A model generated the notes under the pieces. That model did not search any database, had not been told where the DNA came from, and saw only the letters and a program-made list of their open reading frames with translations. Shown here one piece after another: positions 45,485-54,026 of a stretch of DNA of 64,000 nucleotides; the stretch's first letter is position 1; each line of letters begins with the position of its first letter. This DNA comes from Deinococcus sp. Arct2-2 (GTDB lineage Bacteria; Deinococcota; Deinococci; Deinococcales; Deinococcaceae), in the NCBI RefSeq assembly GCF_004801315.1, contig NZ_SSNW01000003.1, positions 62,001 through 126,000 of the forward strand. Reading direction: 5' to 3'. A program made the position numbers and the translations under genes.

Positions 45485-45921
45485 GCGATCTCAAGCGCCT
45501 GAAGCTTCAGTCCCACCATCCCAAGCACGCCGAGCAGGGATTTTCGCTGATAGAACTGCTGGCGACGCTGGCCGTGCTGGGCATCATCATCGGGGTCATG
45601 CTGACAGCCATTGCCAGCAACACGCAGCTGAATAGCCGGACTGAGCAAAATACACAGGCCACCGTTGCCGCGCAGCAGGTGCTAGACGACACCCGAACCG
45701 CTGACCCCAGCACCTTGCCGCTCAGCGGGACAGCCACCCCCAAAACCGTGAACGTGGGCGGACGCGATTACATCGTCACTCTGCGGTACTGCGTCGCCAC
45801 ACCAAATTACTGCTCAGGCAATGCCCGCCAGATTCAGGCGACCGTGCAGTCCGGCGGCAAAACCCTTTTTACTGTCGAAACGGTCTTTACCAGTGTCAAC
45901 AGCACTGTGGCCAACAACTGA
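45481..45921 (+). CDS. Type IV prepilin-like protein, PilV type
   Basis: A 146-residue minor pilin. Leader of about 20 residues, then EQG^FSLIELLATLAVLGIIIG with Glu5. The periplasmic part has paired cysteines (LRYCVATPNYC). ATG at 45481 overlaps the stop of the preceding gene (ATGA), which sets the start although the frame is open upstream. It probably joins the other minor pilins in a priming complex for pilus or transformation machinery. Confidence 0.9.
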   Translation: MSDLKRLKLQSHHPKHAEQGFSLIELLATLAVLGIIIGVMLTAIASNTQLNSRTEQNTQATVAAQQVLDDTRTADPSTLPLSGTATPKTVNVGGRDYIVTLRYCVATPNYCSGNARQIQATVQSGGKTLFTVETVFTSVNSTVANN

Positions 45922-45929
45922 GGACTCGG

Positions 45930-46871
45930 ATGAAGACTGCACACACGCAAGGCCTGACCATTCTCGAACTCCTCGTGGGCATGTTGCTGCTGATGATTAT
46001 TCTGGGTGTGGTACTGACCACCACCATCAGCACGATGGGCTTGTACCGCAAAGATCAGTCCAGGATCGGGGCCAACCGCAACAGCCGCAGCACGCTAGAT
46101 ATCGTCAACAGCGACATTCGGCAGGCGGGCGAGCGCCTGAACAGCGACTTCCCGGCCATTCAGGTATCGCAGGACGGCAGCGGAAACAGTGTGCTGACCC
46201 TCCGGCGCGGCTTGCTGGATTCGCCGCTGCCCGTGTGTGCGCCGCTGCCCAACGTACTGGGCGCTTACGTGAATGCCAACAATCCGGCGGCGGCACTCTT
46301 GTCGGGCGGGGTCAGCAACCTTCCGGCGGCCTGCTCTACAGGCACACAAGATTTAAGCGCCTGGATAGCCCAAATTGCGGCGGGCGTGGTCAGTGGCTAC
46401 GTGTTCGATACCACCGATGGCCGGGGCAGTCACGTGACCCTCACCGGAACTTCAACGTCTGGAGCGCTGCTCAAAACCCAGGTGGTGCAATTTACAGGCA
46501 CGGTCAGTGCCTTCAATCCAGTGAAACCGACTGCCGCCTCGCCTGAACGTGACATCCGCCTGTACTTGATCGAAGAACGCCAATACTCGGTGGCCGCAGG
46601 CAGATTGATGCTGGGCGTCAGTGGGAAAGCGGCGCAGGCTGCCACACCCAGAGTGGTGTCATTTAAAGCCGTGCCGTATTTGAAGGGCACGCCGCCCACC
46701 GTCGCTGCACTGCCTTTTCCGGGTGTAGACGGCACTGGAAAACCCAAAAATTGGAAAAACCTCGCCTACCTCGACGTGTCCATGACAGTCACCGAGGGCA
46801 GCGGCACCAACACCGTGCAGCGCACCATCAGCCAACGCCTGACGCCCAGAAACACCAGCAGCAGCGAGTAA
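45930..46871 (+). CDS. PilW-like minor pilin
   Basis: A 313-residue prepilin-like protein. Short leader MKTAHTQG, then LTILELLVGMLLLMIILG with Glu at mature position 5. The large periplasmic domain (for example RNSRSTLDIVNSDIRQAGER, typical of PilW proteins) has two cysteines (PVCAPLP, PAACSTG). ATG at 45930 lies 8 bp after the previous stop with GAGGAC upstream. Part of the pilin cluster; the order pilin-pilin-PilW-large protein resembles the Thermus pilA1-pilA2-pilW-comZ region. Confidence 0.87.
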   Translation: MKTAHTQGLTILELLVGMLLLMIILGVVLTTTISTMGLYRKDQSRIGANRNSRSTLDIVNSDIRQAGERLNSDFPAIQVSQDGSGNSVLTLRRGLLDSPLPVCAPLPNVLGAYVNANNPAAALLSGGVSNLPAACSTGTQDLSAWIAQIAAGVVSGYVFDTTDGRGSHVTLTGTSTSGALLKTQVVQFTGTVSAFNPVKPTAASPERDIRLYLIEERQYSVAAGRLMLGVSGKAAQAATPRVVSFKAVPYLKGTPPTVAALPFPGVDGTGKPKNWKNLAYLDVSMTVTEGSGTNTVQRTISQRLTPRNTSSSE

Positions 46872-46923
46872 CCCCATGACCTTGCCCAACCGTTCAGCAC
46901 ACGAATTCAACCGAGGAGGCTTG

Positions 46924-48813
46924 ATGAACATCTCCACCCACCCATTCCCCCGACGCCCCCGAACCGAGGGCATAGCGTTGGTGACCGCCCTCATTTTTAT
47001 GGTCGTGATGTTGGCAGTTCTGACAGCTTACCTGACCATGACCACCACTGAAGTCCGCACCAACAGGGTCAGCCGCAACAGCGTAGAAGGCTTTTACGCC
47101 GCAGAAGGTGGCCTGAATATGCGGGCTGAACAGGTGCGGGAAATCTTCAAAGGCTATCTGCGTCCTGTCGGTACCGCGCCCAATACGTCGGGGGGAGCCA
47201 TTCCCTGTGTCGCTGGCAACATGGGTGACGGCGATATGCGATGCATTGCATACACGCTTAACGGCCGCACCGTGAACACCTATATGGTGGACACCACCAA
47301 ATACACGTCAGGGAATCCTGAAACTGGCGTCGTCGGCCCCGGTGATACCTACGCGGGCCTGAATTACGCGCAATACGCCTACACCGTTCGCAGTGAAGCC
47401 CTCAACAGCATTAGCCAGCGCGAAGCAACCTTAGAAATGAAGTTCCAGTCTAGATTGGTGCCCTTGTTTCAGTTCGCAGCTTTTTACAAAGATGACCTCG
47501 AATTCCACCCCGGCCCCGTCATGACCCTCAATGGGCGCGTTCATACCAATGCCAACCTGTATATGAACGCAGGCGCTACGCTGGATATCACCGGCAAAAC
47601 TAGTGCGGCACAAAAAATCTTTAGAGCAGGCAAAGATGGCCGGGACTGTGCTGGAACGGTCAGATTCAGTGCCATTGCTATGGCTTGCAACGGTTTTACC
47701 GCCTTAAATGATGCACAATTGTCTGTCTTCAACAAAAACGTGTTATCTGATCAACAGGTTTTGACCGTCCCACCGATGAGTACCCTTAACCCAGATCCTA
47801 CAGGCGCAAACAACAGCGAGCTTTGGAGCCGGGCAGATTTGCGGATTGTCGCTAAACGGGTTGGAACTACTAATGTGTTTCTCTTGGAAGTCAGGCAGAA
47901 AGACGGCTCAGTCAATGCGGCAGCCACCGCCGCACTTCTCGCCTTCAATGCACTAGACCCTCTCAATCCTGCTGTCAGGGTGGACTTCAACACTTTTTGG
48001 GATGGGCGAGAAAGGGTTTCAGCCAGAACCCCGGCGGCGCTCAATACGCCAATGGTCACCTTGCTCAAAGTGAATCAAAAACGCCTCATGGATATGATTC
48101 AGGCAACTTCAACATTGCTCGACCCGTCGGGAAACATTCTTCGTGTAGACGACTCTACCGGAGGCGGATTAGCCATACACCTGAGCTTTGAAGACACTGA
48201 GCCACTGACGAACACCGACGGCGGCCCGACAAAGAAAGTACCCTATGTAACAAAATATGGTGTTAAGATCAGTAACGCCGATAGACTTGGCACTACGACA
48301 GGCACTCCAGCTATAAAAGGCCTGACTGTTATTACCAATCAGTCACTCTATACGCAAGGAGATTATAATTCCATTAATATAAAACCCGCTGCACTTATAG
48401 CAGATACTATTAACATTCTTAGTAACGCAGCAGTTCAAGATATAAAGGAAAGCTACCTAAATAGCGGAGGCACCTCTGTCACAGGGGGTTCTGGGCCAAT
48501 CGCCACACCCACCACTGTCAATGCCGCATTCCTTTCGGGCGTCGATGAAACCAAATCGGGAGCCTATAACGGTGGTCTACAAAATTACCCCCGGTTTCAC
48601 GAAGATTGGGGCGGAGTGAAATTTACCTATCGCGGCAGCTTCGTCAGTTTGGGCACAAGCCTGCACGCAATCGGCGCTCAAAGCCAGACTCGGTACGCCG
48701 CACCAAACCGCGACTGGAATTACGACACCGATTTCAACGACGCCAACAACCTGCCGCCCCTGACACCCCGTTTCGTGTACCTGCGCCAGCTGTTGTTCGC
48801 CCGCACTTGGTAA
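46924..48813 (+). CDS. PilX/ComZ-like large pilus-associated protein
   Basis: A 629-residue protein with an N-terminal prepilin-like helix: RTEG^IALVTALIFMVVMLAVLTAY. Mature position 5 is Thr, not Glu, as in GspK/PilX-type tip subunits. The next block TTEVRTNRVSRNSVEGFYAAEGG is typical of PilX N-termini. The rest is a long periplasmic domain (including NGRVHTNANLYMNAG) like DUF4900/ComZ-type proteins used with minor pilins in Thermus. ATG at 46924 has GAGGAGG upstream. The stretch around 48241-48480 is markedly AT-richer than the rest, suggesting a mosaic origin. A strong terminator follows. Confidence 0.82.
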   Translation: MNISTHPFPRRPRTEGIALVTALIFMVVMLAVLTAYLTMTTTEVRTNRVSRNSVEGFYAAEGGLNMRAEQVREIFKGYLRPVGTAPNTSGGAIPCVAGNMGDGDMRCIAYTLNGRTVNTYMVDTTKYTSGNPETGVVGPGDTYAGLNYAQYAYTVRSEALNSISQREATLEMKFQSRLVPLFQFAAFYKDDLEFHPGPVMTLNGRVHTNANLYMNAGATLDITGKTSAAQKIFRAGKDGRDCAGTVRFSAIAMACNGFTALNDAQLSVFNKNVLSDQQVLTVPPMSTLNPDPTGANNSELWSRADLRIVAKRVGTTNVFLLEVRQKDGSVNAAATAALLAFNALDPLNPAVRVDFNTFWDGRERVSARTPAALNTPMVTLLKVNQKRLMDMIQATSTLLDPSGNILRVDDSTGGGLAIHLSFEDTEPLTNTDGGPTKKVPYVTKYGVKISNADRLGTTTGTPAIKGLTVITNQSLYTQGDYNSINIKPAALIADTINILSNAAVQDIKESYLNSGGTSVTGGSGPIATPTTVNAAFLSGVDETKSGAYNGGLQNYPRFHEDWGGVKFTYRGSFVSLGTSLHAIGAQSQTRYAAPNRDWNYDTDFNDANNLPPLTPRFVYLRQLLFARTW

Positions 48814-48852
48814 AACTTCCCCTTCTTTGCTCAAACCACACATGCATCAGCA

Positions 48853-48886
48853 AAACGCGCCAGCCCCTTCCAAGGCTGGCGCGTTT
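48853..48886. terminator. Bidirectional terminator between pilin cluster and GH1 gene
   Basis: Perfect 13-bp arms AAACGCGCCAGCC (48853-48865) and GGCTGGCGCGTTT (48874-48886) with an 8-nt loop and T-rich tails on both strands, between two converging genes. Confidence 0.9.
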
Positions 48887-48902
48887 GCTTGCTTCTGCTC
48901 TA

Positions 48903-50264
48903 CTACCCTAAAAACCCCTGATACCACTTGGCACTGTCTTTAAGGGTGCGGGCCTGAGTTTGATAATCCACGTACACCAGTCCAAAGCGTTTGCCGTAGC
49001 CGTACGCCCATTCAAAGTTGTCCATCAGGCTCCACGCAAAGTAGCCGCGCACGTTGACGCCGGCCTTCATCGCTTCCTGCACGGCGCTGAGGTGTTGCTG
49101 CAAATACTGCACGCGGGCCGAGTCATGAATCTGACCATCGGTGCCCAATTCGTCGGGGTAGGCCGCGCCGTTTTCGGTGATCAGGAGAGGCGGCAGGCCA
49201 GAATAGCTGTGGTGCAGGCGCAGCAGCAGGTCAGTGAGGCCCTGCGGGTACACTTCCCAGCCCATGTCGGTGTAGGTGGCCCCCTGCGGCTTGCGGCCCG
49301 CCGCACTCACAAATGTGCGCGAATAATAGTTGACGCCCAAGAAGTCCAGCGGCGTTTGCATGATCTTGAGATCGCCCGCTTGCACGTCTGGCACGTCGGT
49401 TCCGTAGTGGAGCCAGATGTCGTGCGGGTACTGGCCGCGCAGCACCGGGTCTAGGAACCAGCGGTTGAAGGTGCCATCGGCCAATTGCACACCGGGCAAA
49501 TCGTCGGGAGCGTCGCTGTAGGCCGAATCCAGATTCAGCACCAGCCCCAGCTCAGCCCCCAGATTCAGCGCCCGCATTTCCTGCATGGCAAGGCCGTGTC
49601 CCAACAGCAGGTGGTGGGCGGCGGCCAACGCGGCGGGGCGGCTGTTCCAACCGGGCGCATGCTCGCCGATCTGGTAGCTGAGAATGCTGCTGCACCACGG
49701 CTCGTTCAGGGTGGCGATGCTCTTGACTTTTGGCCCCAACCGCTCGGCCACGATCCGGGCGTATTCGGCGAAGCGGTAGGCGGTGTCGCGGTGTGTCCAG
49801 CCGCCCAAATCCTGCAAGGCTTGCGGCAAATCCCAGTGGTACAGCGTCAAGTGCGGCTCTAGACCACGCTCGATCAGGCCGTCGATCAGGCGCTCGTAGA
49901 AGGCCAATCCCTCTTCGTTGGCCGGGCCAGTGCCGGTGGGCTGAATGCGCGGCCACGCCACACTGAAGCGGTAGGCCGACACGTTCAGGCGGGCGATCAG
50001 GTCAAGGTCTTCGTCTAAGCGGTGGTAATGGTCGCAGGCCACGTCGCCGTTGCTGCCGTCCCGAATCCGGCCCGGTTCGCGGCAAAACGTGTCCCAGATG
50101 CTCGGCCCACGCCCGCCTTCCTGCGTGGCGCCCTCAATTTGAAAAGCAGAGGTGGCCACGCCGAAGGTGAAATTGGCCGGAAAATCGGAACGCAGAAGGT
50201 CAGAACTTTTAACTTCAGGGGGAGAGGGAGGAAGGGTAGAAACCGTTTGGGGCAGGGTGGTCAT
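48903..50264 (-). CDS. Beta-glucosidase, glycoside hydrolase family 1
   Basis: A 453-residue cytoplasmic GH1 enzyme that splits beta-glucosides such as cellobiose. Acid/base Glu188 in TLNEPW, nucleophile Glu364 in LITENGAAYP, and the N-terminal FTFGVATSAFQIEGA signature are all present. ATG at 50262-50264 has GGAG 6 bp upstream. It lies 133 bp after the two sugar ABC permease genes on the same strand. It probably hydrolyses the disaccharide imported by that system, under the LacI-type regulator. Confidence 0.94.
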   Translation of the reverse strand: MTTLPQTVSTLPPSPPEVKSSDLLRSDFPANFTFGVATSAFQIEGATQEGGRGPSIWDTFCREPGRIRDGSNGDVACDHYHRLDEDLDLIARLNVSAYRFSVAWPRIQPTGTGPANEEGLAFYERLIDGLIERGLEPHLTLYHWDLPQALQDLGGWTHRDTAYRFAEYARIVAERLGPKVKSIATLNEPWCSSILSYQIGEHAPGWNSRPAALAAAHHLLLGHGLAMQEMRALNLGAELGLVLNLDSAYSDAPDDLPGVQLADGTFNRWFLDPVLRGQYPHDIWLHYGTDVPDVQAGDLKIMQTPLDFLGVNYYSRTFVSAAGRKPQGATYTDMGWEVYPQGLTDLLLRLHHSYSGLPPLLITENGAAYPDELGTDGQIHDSARVQYLQQHLSAVQEAMKAGVNVRGYFAWSLMDNFEWAYGYGKRFGLVYVDYQTQARTLKDSAKWYQGFLG

Positions 50265-50274
50265 GGGGAACTCC

Positions 50275-50380
50275 AAAAAGAGGGGAGAGGGTTTGGCACA
50301 GAGCGTGTTTGTAGATGTGGAGAGGCAATCGCTGACACTCACTCCCAACCTCCCCATAGAGAGGAGGAGCTAAAAAACAG
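50275..50380. repeat. Partial MITE-like repeat, copy 4
   Basis: Contains AGGCAATCGCTGACACTC followed by ACTCCC (50322-50345), matching the core of copy 3 at nearly all positions, then CCTCCCCATAGAGAGGAGG. The GTCTAAGG ends are not visible, so it is partial. It lies between the ABC permease and GH1 genes. Confidence 0.55.
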
Positions 50381-50397
50381 TGTGTTTGTCGTTTATG

Positions 50398-51276
50398 TCA
50401 CCCCTTGATCGCGCCGCTGGTCAGGCCGTCGATCAGGCGGCGGCTGGCAATGGCGAACAAGATCAGCAGCGGCAGTACCGTAAGAGCCACGCCGCACATC
50501 AGCGCCCCCCAGTCGGTGTTGGCAATGCCTTGCAAGGTTCGTAGGGCCAGCGGCGCGGTGTAGGTTTCGGCGCTGCGGAAGATGACCAGCGGCCCCAGAA
50601 AGCTGTTCCAAGACTGCACGAACGTGACCAAGCCGAGGGTCGCCAGTGCAGGCCCACACAGCGGCACGATGATGCGGCGGAAGATGCCGAATTCGCTGCA
50701 TCCGTCGATCCGGGCGGCCTCCACCAGTTCAATAGGTATGGCCGTACCGATATACTGGCGCATCAGGAAGATGCCGAAGGCGCTCGCCATGCCGGGAATC
50801 CACAGGGCGCGGGGGGTATCGATCCAGCCGAGCGCCTGCATGATCAGCGCAAACGGCACGATATTCAGCGTATTGGGAATCAGCAGGGTGGCGAGCAACA
50901 GATTGAACAGCCCCGTTTTGCCCTTGAAGGAGTACATGGCAAACGCATACCCGCCCAGCGTGCAGAAAAACAGCGTGGTGGCGGTGGTCAGGGTGGCTAA
51001 ATACAGGCTGTTCCAGAGGTTGCGCCAAAACGGGGTGCGCTCCAGCAGACTGGTGTAGTTGGCTTCTAGGTTGCTTCCGAACCAAGTGGGCGGCGGCAAC
51101 GAAAAGATTTCTTGGCGCGGATGCGTGGCGAACACGAACATGAAATAAAACGGCAGCAAGGTCAGAATGCCGCCCAGCACGAGTAACAGGATGGCAGCGG
51201 CGCGGCTGAGGGGCTTGGTATTGCGTGAAGTGCGGCGGGGACGGGCAGCGGGGGCGGCCAGAGGAGTAGAGGTCAT
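50398..51276 (-). CDS. Carbohydrate ABC transporter permease, MalG type
   Basis: A 292-residue inner-membrane permease with six predicted helices. It carries the EAA loop that docks the ATPase: VEAARIDGCSEFGIFRRIIVP. ATG at 51274-51276 follows the partner permease's stop after 1 bp, with GGAAGGA in the end of that gene. It forms a channel with the MalF-type permease; no ATPase gene is in this operon, so a shared MsmK/MalK-type ATPase is likely. Confidence 0.93.
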   Translation of the reverse strand: MTSTPLAAPAARPRRTSRNTKPLSRAAAILLLVLGGILTLLPFYFMFVFATHPRQEIFSLPPPTWFGSNLEANYTSLLERTPFWRNLWNSLYLATLTTATTLFFCTLGGYAFAMYSFKGKTGLFNLLLATLLIPNTLNIVPFALIMQALGWIDTPRALWIPGMASAFGIFLMRQYIGTAIPIELVEAARIDGCSEFGIFRRIIVPLCGPALATLGLVTFVQSWNSFLGPLVIFRSAETYTAPLALRTLQGIANTDWGALMCGVALTVLPLLILFAIASRRLIDGLTSGAIKG

Positions 51277-51277
51277 C

Positions 51278-52255
51278 TCAGTCCTTCCCGGCCAGACCGC
51301 TGCGGCCAAAGAGGCGTGAATTGATCAGCGAGAGCACACCGATGACGGCGAACAACAGCCACGACATGGCGGCGGCCACGCCAGCATCCGAATAAGAGTT
51401 GTAGGTGCGGAACATATACATGATGGTGGTCAGTCCTTGTTGGCCCGTGCCGCCCGAACCGTTGGTGAGCACATACGGTTCCTCGAACAGTTGAAACCCG
51501 CCGATCAGGGTCAGTGTGACCGCCAAAAAGATGGTGGGGCGCAGCAGCGGCAGCGTAATAAAGCGGAATTGTTGGGCGCGGGTGGCTCCGTCGATGGAGG
51601 CAGCCTCGTAGATGTCGCCCGGAATGGCCTGTAATCCGGCCAAATACAGCAGCACATTCCAGCCCACGTATCGCCACACCACCACGAGGGAAATCGCGGG
51701 CTGCACGTACTGCACCTCACCCAACCAATTGATTTTCTCGGCAGGAAACAGGCCGCCGATCAGGGGCAGATTGTGTAGCGCGTTCAGGCCCGCGTTCAGC
51801 GCTCCGTATTGCCAAGAAAACAGCGTAAAAAACACCACCGAAATGGCGACCACAGACGTGATGTAGGGCAGGAAGTACACGGCGGTGACCAGCGACTGCA
51901 CCCGCTTGAGGCCCATGTGAATGGCGAAGGCCAGCGGCAGGGCGATCAGGTGTTGCGGCACGCCACTTTCTAGGGCCAAAATCGCCGTGTTTTGCAGCGA
52001 CTTCCAGAAGGTCGGGTCGGTCAGATTGTCGGAAAAGTTGCGCCAGCCCACGAATTTCATGTCGCCTAAGCCGCTGCCGGGTTGCCAGCTGTGCACCGAC
52101 AGGTAAGCGTTAAAAATGATGGGGAACAGACTGAAGGCAAAGAACAGCAGGAAGAAGGGGCTGATGAAGATGTAGGGTGCGTATCGGCGCTGGAACCTGT
52201 CCCAGCCAGTATTGGCCCGCTGGGGAATGGATGGGGGAGACGGGGTAGCGGTCAT
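51278..52255 (-). CDS. Carbohydrate ABC transporter permease, MalF type
   Basis: A 325-residue inner-membrane permease with about six helices starting at FISPFFLLFFAFSLFPIIF. The EAA loop is YEAASIDGATRAQQFRFITLP. ATG at 52253-52255 has AGGAGG upstream. It lies between the binding-protein gene and its partner permease and should import a beta-glucoside or oligosaccharide delivered by that binding protein. Confidence 0.93.
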   Translation of the reverse strand: MTATPSPPSIPQRANTGWDRFQRRYAPYIFISPFFLLFFAFSLFPIIFNAYLSVHSWQPGSGLGDMKFVGWRNFSDNLTDPTFWKSLQNTAILALESGVPQHLIALPLAFAIHMGLKRVQSLVTAVYFLPYITSVVAISVVFFTLFSWQYGALNAGLNALHNLPLIGGLFPAEKINWLGEVQYVQPAISLVVVWRYVGWNVLLYLAGLQAIPGDIYEAASIDGATRAQQFRFITLPLLRPTIFLAVTLTLIGGFQLFEEPYVLTNGSGGTGQQGLTTIMYMFRTYNSYSDAGVAAAMSWLLFAVIGVLSLINSRLFGRSGLAGKD

Positions 52256-52396
52256 CCGGTGGGCCTCCTGAATCAAGCACTTGGAGAGTAAAAGTCGGAG
52301 AAGCGGAGAAAAACAGGGCGTCCGGGGCGGCGGCTTGTGGCCTGTGCCCCAGACGCGGATGGTTTAGACGGTGTTGGGAAGGAGGGGGTCAGTTCC

Positions 52397-53659
52397 TCAG
52401 CGGGCGCGGCGCTCGACGAGTTGCTGGGCCTGTGCCAACGCCGTCGGAATGTCTTTGGTGCCGTTCAGCACTTCGCTCAGCGCGTCGTTCACGATCTGTT
52501 CGGCCACCGGGTCGAGGCGGTTCACGTCAATCGGCTGAATTTTGGCGGCGGCGCTGCGCCACAGCAGGCGGGTTTTCTGGTTGGCCAAGTAGGCCACGCC
52601 CTCATTGAACATAGAGTCGCTCTGGGCGGCCTTCAACGCGGGGAAGGCTCCAGTGGTTTTGAACGCCAACACCTGCTGGGCCGGGTTGGTGGTCAGGTAC
52701 TTGATGAAGTTCCACGCGGCGTCCTTGTTTTGGCTCTGGGCCGGGATGCCCCAGAACGAACCACCGTAGCTGGCAAACGTGTTGCCGGGGAGGTTTTGCG
52801 CGTTCCACTTGCCCGCGTAGTCTTTGGCGAGCCAATTTTGCATGTGGCCCACCAGCCACGCCCCGCTAAATTCGGTAGCCAAGTTGCCCTTCTGGAAGGC
52901 GGTCGTCCATTCGGGAGAGAACGCGGCCCCAGCGCGGGCGTCCAGCTTGGCGTCGCGAATCTGCTTGGCCACCGTAAAGGCGCGCACAAACCGGGCATTG
53001 GTGGGGCTGACCAAAACTTTGTTGCTCTTGTCGAAATACATGCCTTCGCCGCTCTTCAGGCCAGTCCGCAAGATAATCTGCGCGGCTTCCGAGGCGTCAG
53101 GAATCAGGAACACGCCGGGGTTGGCGGCCACCACTTTTTTACCGTTGGCGATGTAGCTTTCCCAACTGGCGTTGAGCTGCGCGGGCAGCACTTTGGCTTT
53201 GGCGAGCAGGTCGGTACGGAAGAACATGGAGCCGGGGCCGACATCGGTGGGCATCCCCACCATGCGCCCGTCTTGGGTAGTGGCCTGCGGGAAGGTGTAG
53301 CCCACGAACTTAGACTTGAACTGGCCCGCATTGAAGGGCGCTTTGCTGAGGTCGGTCATGCCGTTGCCTTCTGCAAACTTGGCGACGAACCCGAAATCGA
53401 TGGCTTCTACGTCGCCCGCACCCTTGCCCGTAGACAGGGCAGTGGTCAGCGCGTTGTGGTGGTCGGCGTAGGCCAAAGAATTGATTTTCACTTCGATGTT
53501 GGGGTAAAGCTTGTTGAAGCCCGGAATCGCGGCCTTGATCACGCTGTCGAGATCAGGAAACACGCCCACCGTAATGGTGGTTTTTTGGGCTTGGGCGGAA
53601 CCTAAAGCAAGGGCGGTGGAGAGGGCCAGAACCAGCGTGCGGGTGTAGGGGTACTTCAT
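52397..53659 (-). CDS. Sugar ABC transporter substrate-binding protein
   Basis: A 420-residue extracytoplasmic solute-binding protein of family 1. A Sec signal peptide (about residues 1-24, ending AQA) has no lipobox cysteine. The mature part begins KTTITVGVFPDLDSVIKAAIP. Tryptophan-rich sugar-contact regions such as FWGIPAQSQNKDAAWNFIKY are typical. It is the first gene of the importer-GH1 operon. Its promoter and about 130-nt leader carry two LacI-type operators. The sugar is probably a beta-glucoside, inferred from the GH1 gene. Confidence 0.93.
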   Translation of the reverse strand: MKYPYTRTLVLALSTALALGSAQAQKTTITVGVFPDLDSVIKAAIPGFNKLYPNIEVKINSLAYADHHNALTTALSTGKGAGDVEAIDFGFVAKFAEGNGMTDLSKAPFNAGQFKSKFVGYTFPQATTQDGRMVGMPTDVGPGSMFFRTDLLAKAKVLPAQLNASWESYIANGKKVVAANPGVFLIPDASEAAQIILRTGLKSGEGMYFDKSNKVLVSPTNARFVRAFTVAKQIRDAKLDARAGAAFSPEWTTAFQKGNLATEFSGAWLVGHMQNWLAKDYAGKWNAQNLPGNTFASYGGSFWGIPAQSQNKDAAWNFIKYLTTNPAQQVLAFKTTGAFPALKAAQSDSMFNEGVAYLANQKTRLLWRSAAAKIQPIDVNRLDPVAEQIVNDALSEVLNGTKDIPTALAQAQQLVERRAR

Positions 53660-53709
53660 GGGAGACCTCCGGGGTCAGGGAAAAGGACGGAGAAGACTGT
53701 CGCGGCCAT

Positions 53710-53723
53710 AGAAAACGTTTTCT
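53710..53723. promoter_or_regulatory. LacI-type operator 1
   Basis: AGAAAACGTTTTCT, a perfect 14-bp palindrome in the leader of the binding-protein gene, about 50 bp before its start. It shares the AAAACGTTTT core with operator 2. Confidence 0.8.
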
Positions 53724-53799
53724 GGAACAAGTCGGACAACAGAAAGAGGGCCAGAACCGGGCGGCGGTTCGTCAGGACTGTAGGTTATTGATCCCTTTG

Positions 53800-53828
53800 A
53801 GCATACAAACTGAAAACGTTTTTTGCAA
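53800..53828 (-). promoter_or_regulatory. Promoter of the sugar ABC/GH1 operon
   Basis: On the minus strand TTGCAA (53823-53828), exactly 17 bp, then TATGCT (53800-53805). Operator 2 lies between and against the two hexamers. Confidence 0.75.
53811..53824. promoter_or_regulatory. LacI-type operator 2
   Basis: TGAAAACGTTTTTT sits inside the promoter spacer of the ABC operon, so a bound repressor would block RNA polymerase directly. Confidence 0.8.
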
Positions 53829-54009
53829 GTGGGGCGGTCAACTGCCAAGACGGTACCGCCGCGACTCTAAGCCCGCTCAAAAGGGGGAGGACAAAAGCCG
53901 CGTCCCTCAGAGTGTCTACCTACCGAAACACCCCAGCACACGGTTTTTCTGCATTCTGTCACTCTACCTGGCCGACTGACTCCGCCCGCTATGCAGTTGT
54001 AACCGGTTG

Positions 54010-54023
54010 TGATAACGTTTTCA
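54010..54023. promoter_or_regulatory. LacI-type operator 3 and -10 box of the lacI-type gene
   Basis: TGATAACGTTTTCA, 3 bp before the regulator's ATG. It overlaps TAACGT (54013-54018), a TAnnnT -10 box 8 bp from the start, which suggests a leaderless, self-repressed message. Confidence 0.7.
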
Positions 54024-54026
54024 GCA

